The notes: generated from the letters alone by a model not told the origin. 64,000 bases of DNA from Lingula anatina (GCF_001039355.2 NW_019775447.1:642722-706721), one strand, 5' to 3'. Shown: positions 49,301 through 63,753, numbered from the stretch's first letter. Numbers and translations are program-made.

Positions 49301-50996
49301 TTCTTTTTCCGCGTATCAGTTTGTTTCTTGGTATGAATCTAAAAGAGTAATATTATTTATTGTTCTTTGAAATTTTTCGAAAGTTAAGATAAAATTAAGA
49401 AGGTTTTTAAAAAGAATTATTCGTAATAAAACTAATTTTATGTGGTATTTAAGTCGACTGTATTACAGACTGATTGATATCGCGTTTTTATTATCAAAAT
49501 AAGTATTATTTTAAACAAGATCCTCTCCTAATTATTATAATGATAATTTTATTGGTGAATCAGATTGCGTGGGTATCTGTATCTGGGTTGAGGATATACA
49601 CATACGTAAATTTTTACTTGTGAAAAATGTTTGCAAGTCTCATTAGTCTGCTTGTCTTCGTTGTTATCCATTTTACCTCGCTCACTTAAATATTAGTGTT
49701 ATGTTGATAATGAAATAATTAACTTCTTTATTTCGGAGCAGATGCTGTGTACAAATGAAATGTTGAAGGCAAGTTATTTAAGGAGTTCACTATCGTATTG
49801 TAGGTCGCAAGTGGAAAAGTCTCCCCTTGACTGAGAAGCGCCCATTCGTGGAGGAAGCTGAACGCCTGAGGGTGCTGCACATGCAGGAGCATCCGGACTA
49901 CAAGTATCGACCGCGTCGGCGGAAACATCCCAAGAGGACATGTAAAAGAATGGTTCAGGGTGCCCCAGGGTTTCAGGTCTCAACCACTGCAGTCGCTCCT
50001 GCAACCCCTAACGCAGTACCCTCGTCTGTTACTATGGCCACACCTTGCAGCATGGCAGCCACACCAAAGAAAGAACACATGAACAGTAGCTGTAACTTCC
50101 CTATTACTCCAGAGTCGTCTCCGTGTTCCAGTCCTAATCTAGACCACCCCCGACCATCATCACCTACTTACAGTAGCATGCAGGACTTCAGTAACGACGA
50201 GTATGAAGACTCCATGACCGGTCCACCATCGGGACTTCTAACCCCAGAATCCCCCATGGAGCCACGTGATGGGCACGTGTTCAAGTTTCCACCTTCTACC
50301 AGCATCAGCAACGATACCACCTCCTCCTCCATAAACGAACTCGTGAGACGATTCAGTCCTTCAGGGAACCCTTGGTTTGAAAAGCCGGTGGCCCCCACCA
50401 GTGTAAACCTGACCAACACATCAGAGCACCTCGTGACTCTTAGAGCCCTCGTGCAGCGTCGCCATCCCTCCAACATGGTCTACTCCAACATGAACTGTCG
50501 CATGGCATCCATGGTGGGGAGCGATCACACAATGTCGAGACCCTCCGCAACACAATCCCCTCCGCCATTGTGTCACATGGGTCCACCCAGCTTTCCTCAG
50601 CACCCCACACATCCGGAACCGCCTGTGCTTTCTCACTCGGGCCCGCGGGTCCTTCAGGCCGGGCTTCCCCGTTACGCTATGCCGCCCGATGACGTCCTTT
50701 TCGAGTTTTGTAAAGCTGAATCCCTCCCAGACGTGGATAGCAGTGAATTTGACAAGTATTTGAACGGACCAGGGCATGAATTTGTGAACTTTGTGTCAAA
50801 TCACAATGGCTATCATTTAGCAGATGAACAAACTATGTACAACGAAGGCACTGGGTATTCCCCTTGTGCGTCTTATGAGGGACAGTACAATGTTTATGAA
50901 GGTTCCCCAGTATATAGAGAAGAGAGGAACTCGTATAGTCCAAATGGAGATTCGACTTTAATCTCTGCCATTGCTAGTGCGCAGACTATGTACTAA
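45741..50996 (+). CDS. SoxF: SoxF (Sox7/17/18 class) HMG-box transcription factor
   Basis: Sequence-specific nuclear transcription factor; SoxF proteins act in endoderm, vessel or blood-type and other developmental programmes, often with beta-catenin. Two exons (45741-46035 and 49804-50996) join in phase 1 to give 495 residues. A six-His run lies at residues 12-17. The HMG box spans about 63-141 and shows [19 protein letters not shown], then [14 protein letters not shown] and YKYRPRRRK. The intron splits Gly99 inside the box. A long Pro/Ser/Thr-rich region follows. Residues 410-418 (DSSEFDKYL) match the beta-catenin-binding motif that marks SoxF (EFxQYL type). ATG 45741 is chosen as the first in frame; Met6 is an alternative. 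Single-copy SoxF is usual in invertebrates, hence the class name. Confidence 0.95.
46036..49803 (+). other. SoxF intron inside the HMG box
   Basis: 3768 bp, GTAAGT to ATTGTAG, CpG-retaining. It contains a (TG)n/(AG)n tract at 46249-46331. No nested gene is supported; short ORFs at 46836, 47869, 48672 and 49014 have no recognisable features. Confidence 0.7.
46249..46331. repeat. (TG)n followed by (AG)n microsatellite
   Basis: TG units to 46300, then AG units with one interruption. Confidence 0.97.
49804..50996 (+). CDS. SoxF: SoxF exon 2
   Basis: 1193 nt from acceptor ATTGTAG to TAA at 50994-50996. It begins (G)-R-K-W-K-S-L and holds the second half of the HMG box, the basic C-terminal extension, the Pro/Ser-rich transactivation-like region, the EFDKYL motif (50745-50762) and a Tyr-rich end closing A-S-A-Q-T-M-Y. 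Confidence 0.94.
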
Positions 50997-53050
50997 GGGT
51001 CTGAAGTGCGTAGAGGTAAATGTGTGAACGTGTTGTGCAATTACTGATATAACTAAATCTTACAACACACACATAATGAATCAGTGGCAATAATATTGAG
51101 GAAAGCTGTGCTTTGTCACATTGTCTTTTATGGTACTGGCAGGCCAGACCATATGTTAGGGAGTTGCACAATTACCGAATTCCATTTTAGTTTCTAATCC
51201 GGCCTTTAATATTACATCGAGTTAAGTTGCATTTCTAAAGCTTACGTCCATAGAAACCACATTTAGTTGCTTTTACTAGCATTTTATTAATTCTTCCGTC
51301 ACATAGGATTAGTCTGTCCATTCCAGTACTGCCTCTGGTGCAGTGTCGTCTGCAATATTCCCGCCATTTTTATGAGTCAAGAGTAACATGTATCCCGGCT
51401 TGTAGTGTGAGTGTGATGTGTGCGGCCCTGGTGAGCCGACGGTGCATGTGTATAGGGCTAGGGTTATGTTCTGTTCTCATTAAATCTAAGAAATTGGGAC
51501 CACAAAACTGAAATGAAGAAAACGTGCAAAGAGTACCGTGAGAAGTCGGGTTGAGTGCGTTTGAAAGCCGAGACTGACTTTTAAAGACGACTGAAGGAAT
51601 AGTTGGCTCTGTACCAGCTTGGGAGGTTTTTTGATCGAGACTAGCAATCCATATAATTTAATTGTCTCTTGATGCAAACATTTTGATAGGAATGATTTTT
51701 TACATGCAGTACTTTTAATTGCAAGATTAGTTTTAATTGTTATTTTTGTTCCTGTTCTATGAATTTAATCTGTATTATAAAATACATTGAGGATATTCTG
51801 TAGTTTTAAGTTATTTTTATGTATATAGACATCGGTCAGAATTTATCATCAATTATAACTGGACCCATGTAGCGTCCCGGCATTCCAGGGGTTATCAAGA
51901 TGTTAATCGAATTTACTTGCTTTTTTTAGGTTTGCATATTTTAGCCACGAAAAAGTGTCGATCATTTTCTGATTAATGTTAATGACGTGTTCCCCGTTTT
52001 ATTTTCATCACACTTGTTTGTTGTGGAGGCGACCAAATAGCAGGTACTATAATTCTTCCCTCTGCTGACGGCAGAACATAACTTTCTACACATTTATGTA
52101 TCGCAGTTGAAGTAGTTTGATTGAAGAGGTTTACAAAATGTTTGTAAACTCAGCAAAGAGAATCCAAAGAACCTCCTAGCTACCGATGTGATTTATGACC
52201 GAAGTCGTTGTGTCCGTGTACGTACATGTCGCGGGACTTGATGTATTTCACAGCCCTCCTTCAGTGCTACTGACGAATTTAGTCAGTAAAACCGCTCACT
52301 TGTGCCAAAAGCCGCAGCTTTCTCTTACCCTCGTCAGCATTTTTCATTTTCTAGACAATCCAAAATGGCCATTATGTGCCTATATTTTTCAGGACCACTA
52401 TTCTTAGTGGTGATGTATTGAAACTGCTGTAGGTAGAAGTATTACTTTCTAATATTCGAGTGCACGGAATGTACACGTACTCTAGTATTGGGTCACCTCA
52501 AGAAAGGAATAAAAGCTATACTTGTTTTATTTGGTCGGGTTAGCTAATGGGGTTTCACTTAAAAAAGACCCCTTGAACGCCTTTCTCTAACGCAGCCCCA
52601 CTGATTTTATTGAGAAGACCCGAGCATGGGATGTTAATTAATTCCCAGTCCGTTCTCTGTTATCTGGTATTTAATATCACGTGCGATTAACTTGTCGTGT
52701 GGACTTCCCTCCTTGTTGTTAATATGTCTTGTGTTAAACTTTTAAAATTGTTTGATAACCTGTTGTAAGTGGTCCTTAAGTTAGTTTATAAACATTTAAA
52801 GCGAGTCTAATACACTGGAGTGCGTAACTACGGTATATAAAGCTTTATTTGATTTTAATGGTACTATTTTTATATGGTGATAATGATGATACTCATTATC
52901 CAGAGCACACATTTTGTAAAAACTGATTTTGAAGATGATGAATATAATGTTTAGTAATAAATTGTAAATGTATATGTCTAAATTATTCACTAATTACTTT
53001 ATTTAAATATTGTTTATCCTATCTGTTTTTGATGAAGCAGTAATAAATTG
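50997..53050 (+). other. Probable long 3' UTR of SoxF
   Basis: There is no coding potential. Polyadenylation hexamers occur at 52508-52513, 52956-52961 and 53042-53047; the last two are followed by T-rich DNA. A 2-kb 3' UTR is inferred from the absence of earlier canonical signals that I noticed. Confidence 0.4.
52956..53047 (+). terminator. Paired candidate polyadenylation signals for SoxF
   Basis: Two AATAAA hexamers, each within TAGTAATAAATTGTA-like or CAGTAATAAATTGTA-like context, 86 bp apart. Confidence 0.4.
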
Positions 53051-56000
53051 TATTTGAATATATATATTCCTTGGATTTTTTTTTCGCTTTTTCTCAGCCT
53101 CTTTAAGTGCGTGTTATTGGTGTTTTGGGTCCCGTTCCTGTTGCTTTATGCCCCAGCACAACTTGAGAAGTACAACGCAACGCAGCGGGAAAGCGTCTGG
53201 CACGGTGGATCATTGTTAGGGCGTAGTTGCAAGTTGATCAGTTTTGTTTTCAATTATAGCACTCTTATTTAGATCTAGGGTATAGAAAATATGTGCGGGA
53301 AAGTGTACATTCCCTAAAGGTCGCGAGAATCGTGTTTAAAAGAATCGTGATTTCAAATTCCTATAATAATCTGAATATGTCATGTCCATAAGTTGTTTAT
53401 ATATCTTTATATTCATTTTGTGATGATGTGATTAGAAAAGAAAAGGCTAACTGCCAGAAAAAACAAATGTAAACGTTCAAAATTGAAATTTCTACTTGTG
53501 ATCTTTCGCGTGGTAGCTGGCCTCACAAAGCCACAAATCGTGCAAAACCATATGTGGGACCAGTCATTTCTCAAACATTTTCGGGTCGAATTCCTGCAAA
53601 CTTAATCAGAATTAATGACAGTGTTAAGAGCATTGGATACGTCACGCCGTCACAGGACTCCAACATTTTACGCATGAATTTCCATAGTTCCAAAACTCGG
53701 GTTTTGTTTCTACTTGATGTTGTGCGTTTGATGGAAAGGCGCATCATAACAGTGGTGTTGACTCCTGGATCGTATGTGTTGATGTGATACTCCTAGGTCA
53801 GGAAGTCAATCCAAACCAGAAGTATCTTCACAAGTTCCCAGCCATCCACTGGATTTGTACCTTTTCCCTGGAAAAACAACTGGGTTTAATTCAAAACTGC
53901 GTTAACAAAGTCACGGCTCAAAAGGTACCGTCAAGTACCCATTGACGTCACCGGGCGTCCTAATCGCGGCAATGATTGGAAGGCGCAACGACACGACAGA
54001 CGTTGCTTTCGCTGCTCAAGTTTTCTCACAGACTTCATTTGTTTTGTTTCAAATTAATTTTCGGAACAGCCGCATTTTCTAGCCCGGGTTTTTACCGAGT
54101 TGCACGGACTAGTTCCCTGTAGCTGATTAGAAAGCCGGGTTGTATTTTTGCAAGTTTTTGCAACAGCTGGAAGACTGCCAATAGAGGAGCTTTACTCCTC
54201 ATGTCTTCCCAATGCAAATTGGAAGTAACGAGCTACTGGGTTTAGAAGACTAACGTTAAATTTTATAAATCAAAATAACACGAAAACGCAACCTTAGTAA
54301 CCTTAGTTCAGGTCAAGCGCGTGCACAAGCCGCGAACGTTTTTAACAGGTATGCTACTAGTTTTATTCTAACCGGGTAGGACTAACTCACGCACACACAC
54401 GTGCGCACACAAACATTTTCAGAATAATTATTCATGTTAAATTTAAAAAATCACTTAAAACTGAAATGATTTAGGAATGTTGCACAGTTTTGGTCTGACC
54501 GTATGTATAGGAATTTGATACCAAACATTTGTTTAAGTTTGAAGGACATAACATTAGATGCTTAAAACTAAAATGATTTCAAAAAAAAAAAATCTTTCAG
54601 AATCTTTCAAAAAATCAGATTTCTTCTTTATTAGAACACTGTAACTTATCTTATTTTACACATTTCTATAATATAATTAGCATGAAAAAACTTATTTGAC
54701 AATCTTTGTTGCTTTTAAGGGTCTTTAAGTTTTTAATTTTCTACCCTACACAAACAGAGTGCTAGAAGTACATGTATTTTTCAATAAGTTACTTATTACA
54801 CAGATAAACAAAGATAGGCATTTGTATTTCAGACCCATTTTCCAAGAAGACTTATTTTTAATACAGACATACACTTTTCAGTGCTCTGCTCAAATTTTAA
54901 GTCAACAGTAAACCTAGGTTGGTTTTTTTCAATTTAATTATATTAGTTTTAATATTAAAAAATGCCTGTGACCTGTCCCAGTGCGCGTAGATCGAGATCA
55001 TGTCCTTTAGTGCCGCGGTAGAATTTTGTTTAAATTTCCATGCTTATTTCTTCATGTTTGGCGAAGTAATTCAAAGCCAGTCCCCGACACCGTGTCCCGT
55101 ACGCCAGAGATTAGCGGGGAGCGTGAGTGGAATGTGACTAGTGGTAAATCAAGATGGTTACTCGGTCACATGCTAATACACATGCCCTAATGATCTAACA
55201 ATTAGTATCGATACATGGCGCGGCATGTCTCATGTCAACACCACAGGAATATATGAATATTTAAATGTTTGCCGAATATCTAAACCAACTATTTGCTTGC
55301 TACTTGGGTGTAATCAGTTGATTGTATAACACAGCGCTGCATACCTGCATTGTTAGTACATTACGTGTGCTGACGGGACATAACACAGAGAGATGAAGGT
55401 GATTCAGTGTCACGACAAGCCACCCTATCTACCATCACCGCCATGCACTGATAAAATGAGCCACGGCTTCACCGATGGCTGCTGTTTGCTGTCAGATCTG
55501 ATGTCGACATCGATGTTTGTATTTACCAATCTATCTTGTGTATAAACCCCAATGTTTTGGTCTGTCAAGTGTGTAAGAAAGAGGCCTGTTTACAAAACTA
55601 GCAATCCATTGAATTTTAATTCGTGGAATAGCACTCCATCTACAGCTGAACGTAGACATTTGACTCTGTGAATAGTGAACAGCACGTTCCGTTACATTTA
55701 TGACTTGATAAGCAGAGGTATGACCATGTATCATAACATCAGCTTATCGTTCCACTTCCCCCTTTTCTGTCTTTTGAAACAACCGTTTTCGCAGTTAACA
55801 AAATCACAGCTAAAAATTGCCATAAGTGCAGCCTAATGATTTTTCAATTCTGACGAAATCAACTTTGCGAACTTTTCATACATTTTTGCACGACACTGTA
55901 ACACTGTGAAAATTGTGGTTAACCATTACTAATTTTTCCATGTTATTCACAAGTTTTGAATTTCAGTTGAAAAATATCTTTCTTGGTTGTACACTTTTTA

Positions 56001-59000
56001 ACTTTGTTTCTATATTTAAAACACCCCCTCTCATGTTTTAATTTTTCTCCTACTGTATTGTAAGTGTGTTTTTCAATTAAAGAAATCTTCTCAGTGTTTT
56101 TGTTGAAGTCCATTGATGACTGTTGAAAACTGAAACTGAAACTGATTCTGAAAATCAGATTTTCTTAAATCCGCACAAAGAGTGCTTCATCTGTGATTGA
56201 TCAGCTTCACATCGATACTAATAAACAACACAGGCAAATACCACTTCCAAAACTTCCTTTCTGAGTTCACTTCACAGTGAACTTCTCTAATGATATGGAA
56301 CTTTAATAAATACCAACTTTTAAAAAATTAACTAGGATTAGGGAATAGGGCGAAATTTATCATTGTTCCAACTTCACTAAAGGCGATAAATGCGATTGGT
56401 TGGTTAGTAACTTGGATGCATGTGGAAACAAAGTTATCCTGATAGATAGAGCTAAGTTTTATATACCTGCTGATAGAGGATAACAGAGCGCTGATATTCA
56501 GAGCACAGGGCGATATCACACCTCACGCACACCAGGCATTAACATACCATTTCATGATATGCTGAAATAATACCAAATCATCACCTTCAACTGTCTCCTT
56601 AAAACTGTCGCATTTAAAGGTCATTTTACGTGCAGTCTTTTAGAAAACTAATTTTCTGTATTTTCATCTGAGTAACCGAGCATTTGCATTTAATTTAAAC
56701 TATATTTCAGTCAGACTTTTAAAATGGCAGGAGCTGCCCATGTGACAAGGTCATGTCGGAGCTGGCGGCGGAATTATAAAGAATTAGCTCATAATCACAT
56801 GTGCTGTCAACAATGGGCACAAGTCCAGCATCATACACTGCGCAGAGCTGCGGTTGGAGCACCTGGGCTGGTGTGAAGCGTCTCCTCCCTATAGATAAAA
56901 AGTTTTGTTGGTTGGCCCACTGTCAACTGCAGCAGGAGACTGATGAAGGTGGTTTTGTCACCCTCAAGAACATCCACTCACCTCTCACCAGACTACAGGG
57001 ACCTAAGTCGCCCCAGGCGAACCATACATTACCCATACATTATTATAATATTCAATATCAAAAGAACTGTCACATCTGTGTCGCGCGGGGCTGGTTAACA
57101 ACAATAATAATCATAAAATACTATTGTCAAAATCATATAAATACGTTGTAATTTAGGATGATGTATCAAACAAAGATATTGCACGAAATGAGGTAAACAT
57201 GTTCATATGCGATACTTCTGTTTATACACGGATCATAACATCTTTTTAAAAAGATCCGGGTTCTTTTTTGACGTTCTCTCTCCGTTGACATCATCCAACA
57301 GCTCCAGGGGTTGCTTTACTTCTGCTTCCATGATTAAAGTGAAGTTGAATAATAACAAATAACAATTAAACTGAAGACGAATATGAGAACCGAGTACTTG
57401 AATTGTTTAAACCTAGATATTGCCATCAAAACACGACCTCCAGCCACGTCTTGAACTAAAAGATGTTCCAATGAAAACTCACAAAATATCTAGGATTATG
57501 TTTAATTAGAGATCTAGGGAGAAGTTTGTCATAAAAAACTTTTCTAAAGATAGTCTAGAAGACTATTCAAATGTAAGTTTAATATGCATTCTGTAAACGA
57601 ACATCATTTCCTTGTGTTTATATTTAGAACCACCGCAAGTTTCATTTGCTCCTTTAAGCACTCATTCGCTCTACTGCTTCCTCATATCGAATTTTAAACT
57701 ATTTTTTCTGCTATTTTGTCGATAACAATAAATTTACACTACTGTCTTTGACTTTTGAACTCATTTAGATTAAATGTCCGCATCTCGATACACGTGTGGG
57801 CCACACAGAAAATATCAAATTTATAATTGAATGAAGGCGTATAGACGCAGCGTTATCACCCGCAGCACACCTCACGCGGGCGCGTCTTCAACTGGTGGGC
57901 GCAATTTTACGCGTGGACTGTGGTCCAGCGTTTTCGCGGATGTGAATCAGCGTGCACTGATTTTATTTAAGCGGTTGTGATATCAACATCAGCTCACGAT
58001 AAGTTAAACCCTTGGCAGTGATCAATTAATTACATTGAAGAAGGAAGAGAGAAGTTAAAAAATGTTGCTTTGTCTTCCATTCAACGTCCAATACTAAATA
58101 ATACGTCAAATGTACTTTAATAGAACAACTAATGGCTTTTCAAGTCAAGAAGATCTAGATATTCTTTACCAACTAAAAGCTACATTAAAAGAAAAAATGT
58201 TTATCATACAAAAAGATTGATGTCCGGCCATCCCCTATCAAGGTGTCCTGGACAATAATAATCGGTGATGTTAACGAAAATAACAAGACTTGAAAAATGC
58301 TATATTATGATTATGATACTTTTGGCAAAACATGTGCCATGGCTCTTTTGCGTAATGTTTATGACGAACTGATCATCAGTAAATCCGATATCAGTTCGAA
58401 GATCACTAAGCGATTAAACTCGAAGTCCTTCGGCATTGTTCAGGAAGGTACATGTATTTATCCAACCACCGCGTCAGTCTAGGGGTCGCGTGCCCAACGT
58501 GTGCCAGGTAGGGTTATCTGCCTTAATTAAACTCTAAACTCTTCATGAGACAAGACATATCTCGATAAAGGCGTATCATCAACGACTTAAGGAAATGTTA
58601 TATAAGTCTACTTGACTATAGTACACACGAGATGATAACAGAGACAATAAATCATACTTTCAGATATCGAAATGTTGTACATTCACTAGTAAAACCATTC
58701 TCGGAAAACAACTATGAGATCTCGACAAACTTCCTTTTGGGATTTCCCTCGAAATCAGATTGTCTTCGAGTAAAAAGCAATTATATCCCACTCACGAATC
58801 ATTGCTCGACCCGGATTCGATATTGTATTCCATTTCTGATCAAATAATTCAGTTCTAAATAACTGGACAACCATTTAGACCACCATGTCTTTCTGTACAT
58901 TTCATTAGGAAATATCGAGATGGTACTTTCATTTGCAGGTTTTAATAGTTTTGAAGGTCTTTAAGGTAAAGGCAATGCGGAAAATATACCTTTAGATAAA

Positions 59001-62000
59001 GCTGTTTAAAGACAAACTCGAATAGGGGAGTTAGATGGTTTGATAATAATATTATTTCATGCTTGGGTTATGCTGGGGCGCCTATTTTATATTTCACTGT
59101 GCTGGCCGCTTAACCCAGAACTTTAAAAAGCTAGTTATAATGCATTAACTAAACAATCTGCTTCTTTGGTATGTACATTAATACAAATTGGCTATGGACT
59201 GACTTTGAATGGTTTGTAAAAATCAGTTCTCTATTTCCAAATTCGATGTAGATCGTATCATATGTTTACTCACTTTTAACTAATAAACGTGCTTTATAAT
59301 GGTAAATTTTCATCTACACGATCAAAAGTTACGAACCAGAAAAGAAAGAGAAAAAACTTCGGATTTTCTAAAAACCGAAATGAAATGAAATGGCATACTT
59401 GGAGTCTTAACAAAAGAATCTCGCACTGTGTCCCAATTCTCAGGCGGTCTTGCAGCTAACTTCGGACACTTGTTGATGGTTGCCCTTTCTTAGTGGACTT
59501 CAATGCTAATGTGTCCTTAAGTTTCTTTACCTTGCGGGTAATTTGGAACTTGTGGGGAAAGTTATTGAAATGAATCATTCTGCAGTATCGTACCTGCACC
59601 GTTTTCAACGATTTTGTCTCTGGGTTGATAATCACACAGAATGTTTTAGCTTCGGTTGACCATGCAATTTTCTTGGATGATATACAAATGTTATTCTATT
59701 TTTCAACCCCGAAAAAAAGATATAAACCTCCAAACAGTTCACATTTATGTTGAAACACTCTGTATTAGACCGTTGGAGCTCCGAAGCAATTTTTCACCTT
59801 TGTTAAAGACTGTGTAAAATCTATTTGCCAGAACCTCGTACCAGTTCGTTGACCTTTTCTGGTTTTGGCTCCAATCTTCATATCTTTGACGAAATGATAT
59901 CATGGCAATTTACCCAATGTGTAAATTTGATTCTGAATTAGTTATTTGGAAGCGAGGCGTTATTTTAATTACACAGACCGTGTAAGAGACACTTCAGTGC
60001 CTTGATGTCAGGAAGCAAGATATACACTGTTGGAGAGCATGACACAGCTACATGTAAAATGTTGTAAATTTGTTCCTGTCACGTAATTTGTGAAATGTTT
60101 AAGATCCATTAAAGCAAGGATAACATCTTTTTAAAAGAAAAAGGAAAACGTATATCTTTCAAAATTATATTGAACCAGTTACAAGACATGTAGTTTCTTA
60201 CCATAAAACAGAATACCGCATTAAAACATGTAAACGTTATATATCATTTGTTTCAGTGTAATCTAAATCATACTGTAACGAGGAGGATATGCATTAACTG
60301 ACTTTTCCAGTGTTGCCTCATGGAGTATCACAGCAACTAAAGGGATCAACATAGATGCCTCCCAAAAGGTGTGCGTTATTTTAAACAGGGTAGGATAACA
60401 AATCCGTAAAGGCGCTTTGGGGGTAAGATGGGAAATATTTGATTTTGCATCATTTGTTAGGGAACATTTTAGTTGTCACATTGTCACAAAATATTTCGTA
60501 ATGTTTACACTAAGTGCATTTGGTGAAAATGTACAAATCTCATAAGCAAAACAATGGTGTATGAAATATGTATAAAAGTTAATATGTGTAATAAAAGTTA
60601 TTAAATTAAATTTGACTGAAATAAACTTAGGCCACTTACGATATGTATAAGATCAAGTGAATGATAATAAATCGTTACTGTTGTTACAAAACGATTTTAC
60701 AATGTATTTGTTATTGACAGAGGAGTTATCTTCAATCCATTCATTACAATCACCGGTCAGCCCATCGGGTATGAAGGTCCAGTTCCTCGTGACGATAACC
60801 TGGGCGATTGACGTGTCCAATGGATTGACCTATCGCTTTAGATCGGTTGGAAGATGTAGTAAGAAAGCCGTCGAAGGGTTGGACATGGTGATATGCTGTA
60901 TCAATGGACACCACTTGAAGTTAACTACGTGTGTATTCTTCTTTGGTCAACAAAACAGCAGTGCCCAACACGTGTTATGAACATAAGTGAAGGTCCCTGG
61001 AGAATGTTGATAAGCCATGATTAATAATTCACTATTTTGCAAATAAAGAGTGTGACAATAGGTAATATAATATTATTCTTACGTACGCTCTTCAAAGTTT
61101 TTTTGACAGATTAACATTCATTATACACTTATTCCAATCTATTTTGTTAAATAACTAAAGCCTCGAGTTGCAGTTGGTACAATTCGATTATCTAGCAAAC
61201 TATTTTAGAAAACGACATTTTATTTTCTGTGAAGTCTTATTTTGGAACAATTTTAATTGCTTTTTCTCGTTTATTTCTAATAAAGCTTCTCCTTTTTTGT
61301 ATCTACTTATGTATAGACCTGCAAAAGCAGAGTGAATGAAGAATCTCGCAATTTCATTTGCTCTTATATGGAGGCTAATTCGGACTGGTCTCAATCCAAA
61401 CTTCAATCCATACCTGCGGAGAGAAAAAAAAACTAAGTAACATACATACCTTGAAAGAATCAATGCGTTATTCATTTATGATTTATTTATCTAACTAATT
61501 TTCATATATACGATTTGTGATGCATAAAAGCTATATAACAATTGCTACAAAATATGATAAAAGTAGTAATTTTTGAGTATACAGGCGAAAAGATGGGGGA
61601 AAAGAAATTAGTAACCCGGTAGATCATTATTTACCAAAAATGGACTTTGCGATTAGTGACCAATGTAAGATGAGGTCAATAAATGTTAGATAACGTCCCC
61701 GAGCTACGCTCGTTTTTCTGTCAAAGAAAGTTTGGCAGTATAGCACGGAAACAGATTTGGTTAGCACATTTATTCTTCAGCTGGTCTATCTTGGCCAAAA
61801 TGCTCGGGGCTTGAGGTGTGAAAAAGGAAGAGGAATCATGTCATCAAATACTCAACTACAGCAGGAAAGAAAATGCAAACTAGAGGATTTAGAAAATCCA
61901 TTTGTTTATTTTTAATGTTGTCTGGAATCTCGTGTATTCTGTAAATCAGTTAATGAATCATTCTTACGGATCGATTATAAGATTAGATTGTAAATACAAT

Positions 62001-62702
62001 CGTAAAAATGCCTAAACTTGCAACGTAATACAGATTCTGTTTACACAAAATGTATCAGAAGATCAAAATGAAAAAGTAAATAACTAAATAAAAAGATAAA
62101 TATAGATAAATACAAATATGTGTGAGTGATAGCTTTATATTAGTTATAAGCGTGCGTCACCAGCTGCTTAGATTGGCTGGACGCTGAGATGCGCAGATCA
62201 GAAGCGGGGAAGTGGAGATAATTATTTTACTTGGTGAATTGACCCTTAATATGGCATAAAAACTGTTTTGAGCAGATATATTGAGGCACTCTATTTGAGA
62301 AATGAATGAGTTAATTTTTGACACCTGTACCTCTTTTCTGTCGGGTCGAATAGCTGCTTGTGACGTCACGTACTGTCCTGTCATATTAACACTTTTGTCC
62401 ATCTACATTTTGCACATTTTGACAGTCATTCATCAAATCCAACTGTAGGGATTTTTACAATTGCGCCACACAAGTGTCTTTGTGGGGGTTTATTTTGACA
62501 GACAGGTAAATGTAAAATACTTTACATATCAATATCTACTTCCTACTAGTATATACACAATATCAGACTTAGGTAATCTCATACCCTAGTCTCGTCCACC
62601 CTTGCAAAGTTGCCCCTATTATATCTCACGTAGTACCCCAAACTCAGATATCTTCCCTGATACGCGCTGATGACGACAGGTGAGCCGCAAGTCAGGTAAG
62701 GG

Positions 62703-62808
62703 CACCCTGAGCTTCAGAGCTAACTTGACACTAACCTTTTCACTGTAGCCTATTCTCCATCGTGTCAAGTAAAAGGTTAGTGTCAAGTTAGCTCTGAAGC
62801 TCAGGGTG
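62703..62808. repeat. Perfect 38-bp inverted repeat with 30-nt spacer
   Basis: 62703-62740 is the exact reverse complement of 62771-62808. The spacer (62741-62770) ends with GTGTCAAGT, an echo of the TGTCAAGTTA inside the right arm. Transcribed, it would form a long hairpin. There is no ORF and no clear target duplication. Confidence 0.9.
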
Positions 62809-63005
62809 GGTAAGGGGTATGCAGACCCAATTTCTCAATTAGATTAAATAAAGATAAAGTCTGTTTATACAGAAATATGTGGAAATACAATAAAAGTAGT
62901 AAAAATTGTGAAAATAAACATAAGTATATTCTTAGCATGATAATACGGTATAACGTTCAAGGACAATGGGAGATATTCATCCTGATATTACTCTTTTCAA
63001 TTTTA

Positions 63006-63006
63006 A

Positions 63007-63037
<31 letters not shown>
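63006..63037. repeat. (AG)n microsatellite
   Basis: AG tract with one GG interruption. Confidence 0.9.
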
Positions 63038-63239
63038 TTGAAATCATGATGAAAGGAATCTGTACAAAGATTTTTTTGCCGAGCGAAACGAGGCAAACAA
63101 GGTCTACAGGTACTAGACGAGCATAATTTTTCTGTAATATGTTGGATTCAGGGATGGAAACTGCTTACTTTGGTCTCTTTTCGCTGGTTATATTGCTTTT
63201 TGTTTTGTTTGTTTGTTTGTTGGTCGGTTGGTTTTCATT

Positions 63240-63272
63240 GGGGGTTGGGGGTAGGTGGAGGGGGTAGAAGGG
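63240..63272 (+). other. Potential G-quadruplex sequence
   Basis: Four G-runs of 5, 5, 5 and 3 are separated by spacers of 2, 8 and 5 bases. It fits a G4 with one long loop. No adjacent gene gives it a role. Confidence 0.4.
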
Positions 63273-63753
63273 AATACCCCCAAAGCTAAGTGGGGTGAGG
63301 TACGGTACGTGGCCACTGTGCCCTTTCTCTGGATCAGACACTGTAATGAATAGGTAGATTGTTGTTTAAAACGCTATACAACCGTATCTTTACGACTGAA
63401 GGCTGTCTAGATAATATATCTATGCTTCTAAATGAAGGCTATATTCAAACCGCATACAATCTGTTGTAGGGCGACAGCGGCGCTATTTGTCGGTTTCCAG
63501 GGCAATGGTTTGTGCACGCTCCCTACGTTATCGGCGTTCACTCACTCATCTAATCATGCTCTCTATCATGCAGTCTAGAAGCGTGGTACGTTCTGATGAT
63601 TGGTTTGACATAATCAGTTTAATTGGTTGGGATGATTATATATCGGGGATTGGAGAGACTGGTCGAAATTTGGGCAGATATTGTTATGTGATCGAAGTCA
63701 TCAGTCGCGTGGAAAGATAATGAGGTAACCTACATCAGTAACTTTAGTCATGC

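Noticed and set aside
56801-57151. 116-residue plus-strand ORF
   Set aside because: It does not resemble any family. Its end is AT-rich repeat-like sequence (I-I-I-I-K) and there is no promoter or poly(A) context.
60657-60980. 107-residue plus-strand ORF
   Set aside because: No domain, homopolymer-like F-runs and no supporting signals. Kept as unexplained non-coding DNA.
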